A DNA stretch of 64,000 nucleotides, from the NCBI RefSeq assembly GCF_030413635.1, contig NZ_CP129235.1:496001-560000 (forward strand), written 5' to 3'. The DNA is from Planococcus shenhongbingii (lineage in GTDB: Bacteria; Bacillota; Bacilli; Bacillales_A; Planococcaceae). Below, piece by piece: positions 52,043-60,836 of this stretch (within the stretch, counting starts at the first letter, position 1; each line of letters starts with the position of its first letter). A program made the translations under genes and the position numbers. The notes beneath the pieces are model-generated. The model had not been told where the DNA came from and made no database searches. It saw only the letters and a program-made list of their open reading frames with translations.

Positions 52043-52060
52043 CAACCGACTATTCGGTTG
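52043..52060. promoter_or_regulatory. Perfect dyad, possible operator
   Basis: CAACCGACTATTCGGTTG: 7-bp perfect arms, 4-bp centre, 52 bp before the YdjM-type gene and adjoining a TATAGT -10 candidate at 52062. The size suits a TetR-type dimer; no such regulator is encoded nearby. Confidence 0.45.
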
Positions 52061-52111
52061 TTTATAGTAAAGTCATTGATGCAAGCATACGAGATTATTG
52101 GAGGCAGCAGT

Positions 52112-52975
52112 GTGGATACCATTACGCACACTTTATTCGGACTCACATTGTACGGAACAGTGGATAAGAAAAATATGGATAAAAATCATAAACGCGCTTA
52201 TTTGCTGACAGCTGTAGGGGCGAGCTTAGTTCCTGATATCGATGTGATCTCTAGTTTGTGGGATACTACCGGCCAATACCAGATGTGGCATCGGGGCATC
52301 ACGCATTCCATTTTCCTGACGCCGCTATGGGCGGCCATAATTTTTTTGATTTGCGCTGCAGTTTTTAAAGTAAGGGATAAAAAGCTGTTTTTCCTTGGAT
52401 GGCTTGCTGTGTTCATCCATGATACGAGTGATTTGTTTAATGCATGGGGGACAGGTTATCTGGAGCCTTTTTCAAATGCTCGGATCACCTTCGGAACCAT
52501 TCCCATCATTGATTTGGTGTTCTGGACCATAATGGGGATTGCTTTTGTTTTATCGAGAAAAAACAAGCAAAAGGCGCCTGCCGACTTCAAAACGGCTTGG
52601 ATATTGATGCTTCTTCATTTCATGATTCAAAGCATTCAAGGATTTCTCGTTTACAACCAATATGATGAAAAATACGATCAGGTCGCTCTTTCTGCTGAAT
52701 TTGTTCCTTGGACCTATTCGGTCATCGTGAAACAAGATGATACCGTGACTATTTTTCAGGACAACTTGTTCCAGAAAGAAAAAGAACGATATGTTTTAGT
52801 TTCTGATAAAGGTGCCGATCTTGACTACTTATTCTCCCGAAGTCCTGAAGCGAAAACACTCTATGAATGGTCGCCTTTTGTGGTTGTAGTGGATGATGGG
52901 AAGAGACTGGGGTTATATGATCCGCGTTTTTACCGTGAGGGACAGTCGTTTCTATATGAATATATTGAGAGGTGA
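52112..52975 (+). CDS. YdjM-type membrane-bound metal-dependent hydrolase (DUF457)
   Basis: A 287-residue protein with about four membrane helices. The N-terminal DTITHTLFGLTLYG and the motif WHRGITHSIFLTPLW, together with DIDVISSL and FIHDTSDLFNAWGT, supply the conserved His/Asp set of the family (YfhP/YvsG/YdjM-like). The C-terminal 100 residues form a soluble domain outside the hydrolase core. GTG at 52112 has TTGGAGG upstream and matches the family N-terminus; the open frame back to 51914 crosses the groEL downstream region and is not used. Substrate unknown. Confidence 0.82.
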   Translation: MDTITHTLFGLTLYGTVDKKNMDKNHKRAYLLTAVGASLVPDIDVISSLWDTTGQYQMWHRGITHSIFLTPLWAAIIFLICAAVFKVRDKKLFFLGWLAVFIHDTSDLFNAWGTGYLEPFSNARITFGTIPIIDLVFWTIMGIAFVLSRKNKQKAPADFKTAWILMLLHFMIQSIQGFLVYNQYDEKYDQVALSAEFVPWTYSVIVKQDDTVTIFQDNLFQKEKERYVLVSDKGADLDYLFSRSPEAKTLYEWSPFVVVVDDGKRLGLYDPRFYREGQSFLYEYIER

Positions 52976-53050
52976 AATCCTGGAAGGTTATCTAATGAAG
53001 ATTCTGTTTTCAAGTCACCCATGAATGGACGGAATAATAAACGCTGAAAG

Positions 53051-53092
53051 AGAACTCTTAACCCCTAATATGAAGGGGTTAGAGTTCTTTTT
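53051..53092 (+). terminator. Hairpin terminator
   Basis: AGAACTCTTAACCCCT / AGGGGTTAGAGTTCT followed by TTTT. The remaining sequence up to 53288 holds no gene I can support. Confidence 0.88.
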
Positions 53093-53288
53093 GTTTTCGC
53101 TCCCCTACATATTCACTTGTATTTTGGAAAAAGCTGTTATGATGTGCCGTGGAAAATGATACACTTACACTATTGGGCAATTTAGTTGAAGAGTCTTACT
53201 CTTTGAACTGATATTCAAAAGTATAGGCAGTTTGCTTAATGTCCAATCAATCAATCGCAATAAATTATGATAATAATCGAGGTGCTTT

Positions 53289-54230
53289 ATGGCGATCACG
53301 TTGCAAGAGTTGCAGATGTATAAAAATTTTGATGAGCTGGCTAGTGATGTGCTGGATTTGGCCAAAGAAATTTTGCCAGATCAATTGATTTATTTAACAT
53401 CTTTCAGCGATACCCAGCAAATTATCTTAAAGCTTTCAAATTATGATACAAGGATTCTCTTGGCGGAAGGAATGATGATTAACCTTGGCGACACGGTTTG
53501 TGACCGGATTGACTTTGAAAACAAACAACCATTAGTCTATGAAGACATTACGGAACAGACTTGTCCGAGTGAATTAAGAAATACACTTGAGAGTGTCAAT
53601 GCCAAGTCGTATTTGGGCATTCCTATTTCTTTTATTGATGGAGAACGGTTCGGGACATTGTGTGCGGTGCATCATGAGCAAAGCCGATTTGACGAGAAGA
53701 GCATCACCATGCTTCAAAGAATAGTCAGGATGTTTTCTTACTATTTGGTTCTAGAGCGTGTTGCCTATCGTGATTCTTTAACGGAACTATACAACAGACA
53801 TTACCTTTCCAGATTTTTTGAAGAACATTCCGAATCAGGGGGAGCGGTATTCTTTCTCGATTTGGATGGATTTAAAAAGGTCAACGACATATACGGCCAC
53901 GATGCCGGGGACCTGGTGTTAAAAGAAGTCGCTTCTAAGCTTGAAAAATTTACAGATGACTACGACGATGCTTTTGCCGTCCGGTTAGGCGGAGATGAAT
54001 TTATCGTCCATTTTCCGCACATATTGAGCAAAGAGGAAATGAGTGAACGGGCGGAACATGTACTCGGTAGTTTAAGTACATGGGATAACAACTATCAGCT
54101 CTCTACAAGTGTTGGAATTGCATCTTATCCAAGCGGGAGCAACAATGATTTGAACACCGTTCTTAAAAATGCGGATGAAGCCTTATATCGGGCAAAAAAA
54201 GCAGGAAAGAACACGTATAAATTCTTTTAA
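53289..54230 (+). CDS. GAF-GGDEF diguanylate cyclase
   Basis: A 313-residue protein. Residues 1-150 form a GAF-like sensor (AKSYLGIPISFIDGERFGTLCAVH). Residues 155-313 are a GGDEF domain: DSLTELYNRHYLSRFFEEH, FFLDLDGFKKVNDIYGHDAGD, the active loop RLGGDEFIVHF and ALYRAKKAGKNTYKFF. The catalytic loop is intact, so it should make cyclic di-GMP. The residues just before the loop do not show the RxxD inhibitory site. No membrane segment, so it is cytosolic. The start has GAGGTGC upstream. Confidence 0.92.
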   Translation: MAITLQELQMYKNFDELASDVLDLAKEILPDQLIYLTSFSDTQQIILKLSNYDTRILLAEGMMINLGDTVCDRIDFENKQPLVYEDITEQTCPSELRNTLESVNAKSYLGIPISFIDGERFGTLCAVHHEQSRFDEKSITMLQRIVRMFSYYLVLERVAYRDSLTELYNRHYLSRFFEEHSESGGAVFFLDLDGFKKVNDIYGHDAGDLVLKEVASKLEKFTDDYDDAFAVRLGGDEFIVHFPHILSKEEMSERAEHVLGSLSTWDNNYQLSTSVGIASYPSGSNNDLNTVLKNADEALYRAKKAGKNTYKFF

Positions 54231-54267
54231 TCGGTGTCTTTACATCAATCCATTTAAAGAAACAGCC

Positions 54268-54306
54268 AAAAGACCGTTAAACCTTCAGTGGATTAACGGT
54301 CTTTTC
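54268..54306 (+). terminator. Terminator after the cyclase gene
   Basis: AAAAGACCGTTAA / TTAACGGTCTTTT with a 12-nt loop. Confidence 0.85.
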
Positions 54307-54382
54307 AATTTTTTCTCCAACTATTGTAAGGTTAAAAAATAAGTTCAAATTATGTCAGTCCATTTAAAACTTCTTCTATATA

Positions 54383-54394
54383 TGACAGCTGTCA
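54383..54394. promoter_or_regulatory. Perfect 12-bp palindrome upstream of degV
   Basis: TGACAGCTGTCA, 85 bp before the DegV start and next to an AT-rich TATATA stretch. Possible operator; no known consensus is claimed. Confidence 0.35.
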
Positions 54395-54478
54395 CTGGGT
54401 GCCAGTTCATTAGTCCTGTACGTTATCCATAGAAGCGAGCCATTACCGATATGGAGTGGCATTTAAAGGAGAATTTTA

Positions 54479-55324
54479 ATGATGAAAATAGCTTGGATTA
54501 CGGACACAGCTGCCCAACTGGATGAAGCGTTCATTCAACAGCATGATGTATACGTTCTACCCCTTAGCGTTGTGTTTCCAGATGGCGAGTACAGAGAGTC
54601 GATTGACCTTACCCAGGAACAATTTTATGAAAAATTACGCGTAGCGAAAGTCTCTCCCAAAACTTCGCAGCCTGCAATTGGAGAGATGGTTTCCTTATAT
54701 GAAAAATTGCAGTCCGAAGGATACGATCTCGCAATTGCATTACATTTATCAAGTGGGCTTTCGGGCACATTTGAAAGCGCACAGGCAGCTGCGAAGATGA
54801 CAGACTTCAACGTGTATCCGATTGATTCCAAAATCGGTTCTTTTCCAATGGTTAAAATGATTGAAACCGGCACTGAGCTGTTGTCAGAAGGCAAAGAAGT
54901 GGAAGAGGTTGTGGCAACGATCAATGAAATGGCGGCTAAATCATACTTATCCTTTATTCCTTCAAGCCTGAACCAACTGCATAAAAGTGGGCGTGTTTCC
55001 GGAACACAGGCTTTTTTGAGCAATGTACTGAATATCAAATTGGTCATTACGTTTGAAGAAGGCAAGCCGGTCATGAAAGAGAAAGTCCGTTCAAATAAAC
55101 GGGCAAAGAACCACGTCGTTTCTGCACTGCGCACCGGTATTGCTGCAGGAACTGTATCAGATGTTGCGGTAAATCATTGCAATAATGCAGCTGATGCAGA
55201 AATCTGGAAGAATGAGCTCTTAAAGGAATTTCCGGAACTAAAAGTACAAGTGGTTCCGCTTAGTGTTTGTGTAGGCGTGCACGCGGGTGAAGGAACTACG
55301 GGATTGAGCTGGGTTGCTTATTAA
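54479..55324 (+). CDS. DegV-family fatty-acid-binding protein
   Basis: A 281-residue DegV/FakB-type protein. It opens IAWITDTAAQLDEAFI, has the fatty-acid-binding SSGLSGTFESAQAAA segment and DFNVYPIDSK, and ends VHAGEGTTGLSWVAY with the conserved His-Ala-Gly. FakB proteins present fatty acids to the kinase FakA for phosphorylation, feeding exogenous fatty acids to phospholipid synthesis. AAAGGAG lies 7 nt before the ATG. Monocistronic. Confidence 0.9.
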   Translation: MMKIAWITDTAAQLDEAFIQQHDVYVLPLSVVFPDGEYRESIDLTQEQFYEKLRVAKVSPKTSQPAIGEMVSLYEKLQSEGYDLAIALHLSSGLSGTFESAQAAAKMTDFNVYPIDSKIGSFPMVKMIETGTELLSEGKEVEEVVATINEMAAKSYLSFIPSSLNQLHKSGRVSGTQAFLSNVLNIKLVITFEEGKPVMKEKVRSNKRAKNHVVSALRTGIAAGTVSDVAVNHCNNAADAEIWKNELLKEFPELKVQVVPLSVCVGVHAGEGTTGLSWVAY

Positions 55325-55473
55325 CTTCCCATTCTTAACACAAAGAGAAACTGTATTGCGTTGACAGGATTTCCTGAAGGAAAAAAGCCTGATTGGCGGA
55401 TGAAGTATTATACATTCATGTGCTCAATGAATTTTACAAAATTACGAATGCAAGATTTTGATAAAACGAAGAT

Positions 55474-55509
55474 AAGTGCCAACTGCTTTCCCCTGAGTTG
55501 GCACTTTTT
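55474..55509 (+). terminator. Hairpin terminator in the degV-dus gap
   Basis: AAGTGCCAACT / AGTTGGCACTT followed by TTT. It lies 150 bp after degV. The 396-bp gap has no other feature I can support. Confidence 0.8.
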
Positions 55510-55720
55510 GTATAGAAAAAATCGGTTCAGTCTGCGGTAAAGAAAGCTTTCTGACCTCCGTCACTTTCCATAAATGAGCGGCTCGTGTAAACTGTATAAG
55601 GTTAAGAAAAAATGAGACGACCTAATAATTATATTTGATATTTTTTATTTTCAGCATAGATGTACTAAGGATTTTTGGATGAAGAGCTTGCCTTACATCC
55701 CGTAATGAAAGGATTGAAAG

Positions 55721-56716
55721 TTGAAGATGAAAGAAAATTTTTGGCGTGATTTGCCGCGGCCGTTTTTTATTCTGGCACCGATGGAAGAGGTCACGAATGT
55801 GGTTTTTCGAAAAGTGGTGGCAAAAGCGGCACGGCCGGATGTATTTTTTACGGAGTTCACGAATACGGAAAGTTACTGCAATCCGGATGGTATTTTTAGT
55901 GAGCAGGGGCGATTGGCATTTACAGAAGATGAACAGCCGATTGTGGCTCATATATGGGGAAATAAACCTGAGCAGTTCCGGGAGATGAGCATCGGCATGG
56001 CGAAACAAGGCTTCAAAGGAATTGATATTAATATGGGCTGCCCGGTGCCGAACGTGGCGACCAAAGGAAAAGGCAGCGGCATGATCCGCTTTCCAGATAA
56101 CGCAGCGGAAGTCATCCAGGCCGCCAAAGCGGGCGGACTGCCGGTCAGTGTGAAGACGCGGCTTGGCTATACCGATGTGGATGAGTGGAAAGGCTGGCTG
56201 ACCCACGTCTTGGAACAGGACATTGCCAATCTGTCGATTCATCTGCGCACAAAAAAAGAAATGAGCGCTGTGCCTGCGCATTGGGAGCTGATTCCGGAAA
56301 TTAAGAAGCTCCGGGATGAAGTGGCGCCCGACACATTGTTGACGATCAACGGGGATATTCCGGATCGCCAGACAGGCATGGAGCTTGCCGATAAATACGG
56401 CATCGATGGAGTCATGATCGGACGCGGGATTTTTGATAATCCATTCGCTTTTGAAAAAGAGCCGCAGGCGCACAGCACCGAGGAATTTCTTGGCCTCCTG
56501 AAACTGCAGCTGGATCTGCATGATCAATATTCCACAGAAACAGAACCACTGCCGTTCCGGCCGCTGCGCCGCTTCTTTAAAATCTATGTCAGCGAAATCC
56601 CGAACGCCGATGAACTCAGAAATCAATTGCTGAAGACGGAATCGACGGACGAAGTGCGGGCATTGCTTCATGAGTTTGAGCAAAGAATGAAGGAATCATT
56701 GATTCAAGTAAAGTAA
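55721..56716 (+). CDS. tRNA-dihydrouridine synthase family protein
   Basis: A 331-residue FMN-dependent TIM-barrel Dus. Seen: [15 protein letters not shown] (FMN loop), [46 protein letters not shown] with the catalytic Cys in [13 protein letters not shown] (Lys and Arg binding FMN/tRNA), SIHLRTK (His) and [10 protein letters not shown], then [16 protein letters not shown]. It reduces uridines in the tRNA D loop. TTG at 55721 fits AAAGGA 7 nt upstream; ATG at 55727 is the alternative. A second dus gene near another rRNA or lysS region would be usual in Bacillales, so this is probably the DusC-like extra copy. Confidence 0.9.
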   Translation: MKMKENFWRDLPRPFFILAPMEEVTNVVFRKVVAKAARPDVFFTEFTNTESYCNPDGIFSEQGRLAFTEDEQPIVAHIWGNKPEQFREMSIGMAKQGFKGIDINMGCPVPNVATKGKGSGMIRFPDNAAEVIQAAKAGGLPVSVKTRLGYTDVDEWKGWLTHVLEQDIANLSIHLRTKKEMSAVPAHWELIPEIKKLRDEVAPDTLLTINGDIPDRQTGMELADKYGIDGVMIGRGIFDNPFAFEKEPQAHSTEEFLGLLKLQLDLHDQYSTETEPLPFRPLRRFFKIYVSEIPNADELRNQLLKTESTDEVRALLHEFEQRMKESLIQVK

Positions 56717-56844
56717 TGCGTTCATCGCATCAAAACGCATCTTCTGTTGCAAACCTGCCGATATAAACCTTATGGAAGGCACGATGTAATCTTCATCATA
56801 GGCTAGGTTGTTAAACTGTCTTGTTTATATGTTATTCATATAGG

Positions 56845-56885
56845 AATAACCACTTCTCGGAAAATTGGAGAGGTGGTTATTTTTT
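56845..56885 (+). terminator. Terminator after dus
   Basis: AATAACCACTTCTC / GAGAGGTGGTTATT followed by TTTT. The rest of the 302-bp gap before the next gene is AT-rich and shows only a possible TATAAT (near 56985). Confidence 0.88.
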
Positions 56886-57018
56886 ATGCTTTTAAAATTG
56901 CATAACAACAGTTACAGGGAAAGCCTATATATTCCCTTTACACTTCTTAATGATCTATTAATATCTGCTCCATAGTCACTGCTTATAATAAGGTTGATAT
57001 TACATAAGGAGTGGTTAA

Positions 57019-57879
57019 ATGAAACGAATGATTACTATTTTAGCAGTAAGTATGGCGGCGGCATCCTTTACTGGACCCACATTTGCGGCTGGACACGGAG
57101 AAGTAGGACAGGTGATTTCAAAACAGGAACAGCAAAAAATGGTGAACGTAGCACATCGAGGAGCTTCCGGGCACGCACCGGAGAACACGATGGGAGCCTT
57201 TCAAAAAGGATTTGAAATGAAGGCGGACTATATTGAAATTGATGTTCAAATGACAAAAGACGGGGAGCTTGTCGTTATTCATGACACCACTGTCGATCGG
57301 ACAACCAATGGAACTGGAAAAGTGGGCGATTTAACGTTTGAGGAAATCAGACAGTTGGATGCGGGCAGCTGGTTTAGTGAAGACTATGCTGGTGAGAAGG
57401 TTCCTACCTTTGAGGAAGTATTAGATGCGTTTCGTGGAAAGGTTGGCATTTTAATCGAGTTAAAGGCACCAGAACTTTATCCAGGAATGGAGGAGAAAGT
57501 TGCGGATGCTTTGATTGAAAGAAATATGGATGTATCGAATAACGGGAAAGTCATCATCCAATCCTTTAACCATGAATCTATGAAAAAATCTAAAGAACTT
57601 TTGCCGAATCTCTCTCATGGCGTTCTGGCAGGAGCGAGCTGGGCAAATGTAACGGAAGAACAATTGTCTCAATTCGCTGCTTATGCTGATTATTTCAATC
57701 CCAATATGAACATTGTGACGGATGAATTGGTCAGTGATGTTCATGAAGCGGGGATGAAGATTTATCCATACACTTCAAGATCACAAGAACAAGCTTTACG
57801 TCTATTCGATTTAAATGTTGATGGAATCATTACAGACTATACGGAGCATGTCTACTATCATCCTGTAAAAAATAAATAA
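57019..57879 (+). CDS. Secreted glycerophosphodiester phosphodiesterase (GDPD)
   Basis: A 286-residue protein with a Sec signal peptide (MKRMITILAVSMAAASFTGP, cleavage likely after TFA at residue 23). The GDPD core follows: NVAHRGASGHAPENT (His46, Arg47, Glu55), DYIEIDVQMTKDGELVVIHD (Glu and Asp metal ligands, catalytic His), VDRTTNGTG and IELKAPE. It hydrolyses glycerophosphodiesters, or teichoic-acid glycerol phosphate units, outside the cell, releasing glycerol-3-phosphate. AAGGAG lies 7-8 nt before the ATG. Phosphate control would be expected from the family, but I do not see clear Pho boxes. Confidence 0.92.
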   Translation: MKRMITILAVSMAAASFTGPTFAAGHGEVGQVISKQEQQKMVNVAHRGASGHAPENTMGAFQKGFEMKADYIEIDVQMTKDGELVVIHDTTVDRTTNGTGKVGDLTFEEIRQLDAGSWFSEDYAGEKVPTFEEVLDAFRGKVGILIELKAPELYPGMEEKVADALIERNMDVSNNGKVIIQSFNHESMKKSKELLPNLSHGVLAGASWANVTEEQLSQFAAYADYFNPNMNIVTDELVSDVHEAGMKIYPYTSRSQEQALRLFDLNVDGIITDYTEHVYYHPVKNK

Positions 57880-57940
57880 TTTAATGCTTGGAAAGCTAAG
57901 CAGAGAATTCTTGGTTTATGTGAAACGTTTTCGAAAACAG

Positions 57941-57973
57941 AAAGCATCGGTGCTTTAAACCGGTGCTTTTTTT
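57941..57973 (+). terminator. Terminator after the GDPD gene
   Basis: AAAGCATCGGT / ACCGGTGCTTT followed by TTTT. A perfect palindrome GTTTTCGAAAAC (57927-57938) lies just before it. Confidence 0.82.
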
Positions 57974-58096
57974 ATCGTCGAAATAAGTATCTTGTGCCCA
58001 TCCGTGCTATAATGAGGAACTTAGGATGATGACGGCATTTGCTCCAATTGAACGGACGGCCAACCGCCTACCAATAAACTATAGAGGTGTAACAAG

Positions 58097-58315
58097 ATGA
58101 ATAAACGATGGACGATCGATAAAATTAGAGAATTCGTAGAAAAAAATTCAGACAGCACATTGTTATCAACGGAATATCACGGGTTTTCCCAGAAGCTGCT
58201 ATTTAAATGTTCATGCGGCAACAACTTTGAAAAGACTTTTACAAAATTTAACAAAAACAACCAGCGCAAATGCGATGTATGCCAACCGCCAAGAGAATCA
58301 CGTGAAGCAAAATAA
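58097..58315 (+). CDS. Small zinc-ribbon-like protein (72 residues)
   Basis: A short gene with AGAGGTG 7-8 nt before ATG and its own terminator. The N-terminal half is an amphipathic/strand stretch (WTIDKIREFVEKNSDS), followed by KCSCGNNFEKTFTKFNKNN and CDVC: a CxC...CxxC treble-clef or zinc-ribbon layout. The basic, Lys/Asn-rich loop suggests nucleic acid contact. Similar modules occur at the N-terminus of phage and mobile-element nucleases, so it may be a domesticated piece of one; that is inference. No neighbour shares a clear function. Confidence 0.72.
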   Translation: MNKRWTIDKIREFVEKNSDSTLLSTEYHGFSQKLLFKCSCGNNFEKTFTKFNKNNQRKCDVCQPPRESREAK

Positions 58316-58324
58316 AGGCAACGA

Positions 58325-58366
58325 AGCACCAATTTCCATTCCATGGAGATTGGTGCTGTTTTTATT
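58325..58366 (+). terminator. Terminator of the zinc-ribbon gene
   Basis: AGCACCAAT-T-TCCA / TGGA-G-ATTGGTGCT, then GTTTTTATTT. Confidence 0.88.
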
Positions 58367-58377
58367 TCAGCAAAAGA

Positions 58378-58421
58378 AAAAGGCCATACAGCAGTTTCTT
58401 AAACTGTTGAATGGCCTTTTT
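58378..58421. terminator. Terminator of the truncated MFS gene
   Basis: AAAGGCCAT-A-CAGCAGTTT / AAACTGTTG-A-ATGGCCTTT with A and T runs on both sides, directly before the stop of the minus-strand MFS remnant. Confidence 0.85.
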
Positions 58422-58423
58422 GC

Positions 58424-59083
58424 TTAGTAATTCAGTTTTGCCTTCCACTTTAACGAGAACAAGCTGGAAGAAATCGTAATCGTGAAGAATACAAGTACGA
58501 TAATGAACACGATGTAGTAAGAACCCGTCGTATCGTAGAGGTAACTGAATAAGGTGGTACCGAATGCAACGCCTAGGGTAGAAGCGGACATAATGGTGGT
58601 ATAGATGGACGCGTAATCGCGTCCACCGAATACTTCCTGGATCAAGACAGGCGGAAGCAAGGTAGAGCCGGAGAATCCAATGCCAAATAATAAGGCGCCC
58701 GCATAGAGCATCCCAATACCGAATGAATTGGAAACCAGCAATGCGACTACCCCGATCATGCCGCCGCCAATGCCGACAAATAGTGCGGCTTTCACGCCAA
58801 ATTTATCATTGATGGCACCTAGCAGGAACTTGCCGCCTGTTTGGCCAATCGTTACACATGTAACGCCCATCGCCGCCATGGTAGCCGTAAACCCGATGGA
58901 TTCCACAAAGTTCGGCACGTGGAAGCTGACCGTGGAAGCTAAACCGAATAGTCCCGTAAAGAGCAGGACAAGATAAAAGGCCGGCGATTTGATCGCTTCT
59001 TTTTTGGATGCGCCTTTGACGGGTGCTTTTTTTGCACGAGTAGCATTCACATCCGCTTCATCGGCGCCATAAGCCGTCATAAT
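58424..59083 (-). pseudogene. MFS transporter, C-terminal half only
   Basis: The frame encodes the central loop (MTAYGADEADVNATRAKKAPV) and about six C-terminal helices of an MFS carrier (VTIGQTGGKFLLGAINDKFG is the second-half motif A). Families of this layout (OxlT/OFA-like) have about 400-430 residues, so roughly the first 190-200 residues are missing. In-frame sequence beyond the first Met meets a stop within five codons, and the upstream bases belong to a LysR-type gene on the other strand. No ribosome site is visible. The encoded half alone should not transport. This is half of a two-gene deletion scar. Confidence 0.82.
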
Positions 59084-59805
59084 GGGAGATTTTTATTTCA
59101 GCGGGCAGAGCGCATCTTTTCAGAAGTCGGCAATCTGGAGCGGTCACTGGAAGAGAGAAAAGGGGAAGGAGAAGGGAGTTTATCGATTGTCACTACGCTT
59201 CCATATACGTTCACCAATATCATCGACTTGTTTTTCGATGACTATCCGAATGTCATGTGCCAGCAGGTTCCATTATCAAAAGAAAATTTGCAGCAGTTTA
59301 TAGAAAATGGAAAATACGATTTGTGCATCACGACAGAAAAGATCAATCATTCGAATGTGGAATGGGTGCCGTTATTTGAAGAAGAAATTTTTCTGACTGT
59401 GCCAAAATCCTATAAAGAAGCAAACACAGAAACGATTGACCTCATGGACTTGGACGACAACTTGCCATTCATCGGCTTGACCGACCAATACAGTTTCCGG
59501 CAATTCACGGATCAATTTTGCAAATCCGTCGGATATACACCGTTCTATCAAGTGGAACTGGAAGAAGCGACGACAATCTTGCAGCTTGTTAAAAACGGCG
59601 AGGTGCGTCATTTACACCTGAAACTTCGGTAAATTTATATGAAGATAAAATTAAGCACGTGAAGATTAAAAATGGGCAGTTCACTCGGACAATCGGCTTG
59701 TTAAAGCACAAGTATTCCTATCCAACCAAAATTTCGCAGGCGTTTGTCATTCATGCCCATGCTTATTTTCAACAGATGACAGCAGCGAATAAGAAAACGT
59801 TTTAA
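59084..59805 (+). pseudogene. LysR-type regulator, N-truncated and frameshifted
   Basis: From 59084 the frame reads FLFQRAERIFSEVGNLERSL, the linker helix of LysR-type regulators, then the effector domain (GSLSIVTTLPYTFTNIIDLF). The DNA-binding HTH (about the first 58 residues) is absent. Near 59600 the frame breaks: the family-like continuation (GASFTPETSVNLYEDKI, then FTRTIGLLKHKYSYPTKI) runs in another frame to the stop at 59803-59805, consistent with loss of one base. With no HTH and a frameshift it cannot regulate DNA. It probably once controlled the divergent MFS gene. Confidence 0.85.
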
Positions 59806-59922
59806 TGGCCTTGTTTTACGGATACTTACCCCTGGTGTAATATTTGATTATGTCCAGGCACACCTTGCAGCGCTGCTTAAGATGCAGGCCAGCAAACCAT
59901 TTGAGAAAGTAGGAGTCCAATA

Positions 59923-60678
59923 ATGACAAGTTTGATGCCAAAACAAACAATCGACCGCAGTTCACCTATCCCTTTGTACAAGCAAATCAAAGAGATATTG
60001 ATTAAGGAGCTTCAAGCAGCTTCCGGCGAAACTGGGCGGCCTTTCAGTACCGAGCATGAACTAGTTGAACGGTTTCATGTGAGCCGGGCGCCTGTTCGTC
60101 AGGCATTAAAGGAGCTTACAGATGAAGGGTATGTTTACCGGGAACGGGCGAAAGGCACTTTCCCAGTACAGGAAATGCCGGCACGGCCTCCAGGGCTGGA
60201 GCTAGGAGGACTGGTTGCTTACCTTCGCAGTCAAGGGTTGGATTGCAAGTCGAAAATATTGAATGTGGACCGTGTAGTGCCGACTCAACAACTTTATAAG
60301 ATTCTCCGGCTGGATCCGGGTAAAGAGGTATTAAAAATTTCGCGTTTAATCTTGCTTGAAGACAAACCGCTTGTCTGGACACAGACTTATCTGCATGTGC
60401 CAGAAAAATTCCACCCGACTACAGAAGAACTGAAAGAAACCAACAGCATTTTTGTACTTCTCGAAAATGAACAAGGCACTCATATTTCCCGTGAGGACCA
60501 TCAAATTTACGCTTCCGTTGCATCCGAAATGGAGGTGGAGATTTTGGAACTAGAAGACAAAGATCCAGTTCTTATTACAGAAACTAAATTATACACACGC
60601 ACCGACCAATTGATTGGTTGGAGAAAAGCTGTCCATATACCGAACGGATATAAATTATCATTTTCAGTAAATCGCTGA
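59923..60678 (+). CDS. GntR-family regulator, HutC/UTRA type
   Basis: A 251-residue regulator. N-terminal GntR winged helix: PIPLYKQIKEILIKEL, then GRPFSTEHELVERFHVSRAPVRQALKELTDEGYVYRERAKGTF (quoted in part). The C-terminal UTRA ligand domain starts at about residue 90 and has VLKISRLILLEDKPLVWTQTYLHVPEK. TAGGAG lies 8 nt before ATG at 59923. It is convergent with the gentisate dioxygenase gene and is a candidate regulator of that cluster, although an IclR-type gene at the window end is another. Confidence 0.92.
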   Translation: MTSLMPKQTIDRSSPIPLYKQIKEILIKELQAASGETGRPFSTEHELVERFHVSRAPVRQALKELTDEGYVYRERAKGTFPVQEMPARPPGLELGGLVAYLRSQGLDCKSKILNVDRVVPTQQLYKILRLDPGKEVLKISRLILLEDKPLVWTQTYLHVPEKFHPTTEELKETNSIFVLLENEQGTHISREDHQIYASVASEMEVEILELEDKDPVLITETKLYTRTDQLIGWRKAVHIPNGYKLSFSVNR

Positions 60679-60774
60679 TAGAAATAGTAAATGCATAAGA
60701 GCAACATATGCTGGACCAGCATGAAAGCCTTTCGTCTTACTTGAAAAAATTAAAAGCCTATAAATAGCTAATAA

Positions 60775-60823
60775 AAACACCCCGTAAACGCGAGCGCAAT
60801 GTCTCATGTTTACGGGGTGTTTT
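60775..60823. terminator. Bidirectional terminator between GntR and gentisate dioxygenase genes
   Basis: AAAACACCCCGTAAAC / GTTTACGGGGTGTTTT with a 17-nt loop. Confidence 0.9.
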
Positions 60824-60836
60824 CATTCATCAAGTA

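Noticed and set aside
55622..56683. 353-residue open frame antisense to the Dus gene
   Set aside because: It is a shadow: no ribosome site, composition rich in His, Arg and Phe, and the opposite strand encodes a clear Dus enzyme.
57927..57938. Palindrome GTTTTCGAAAAC as a regulatory site
   Set aside because: It lies between a stop codon and its terminator with no gene start nearby; listed only in the terminator entry.
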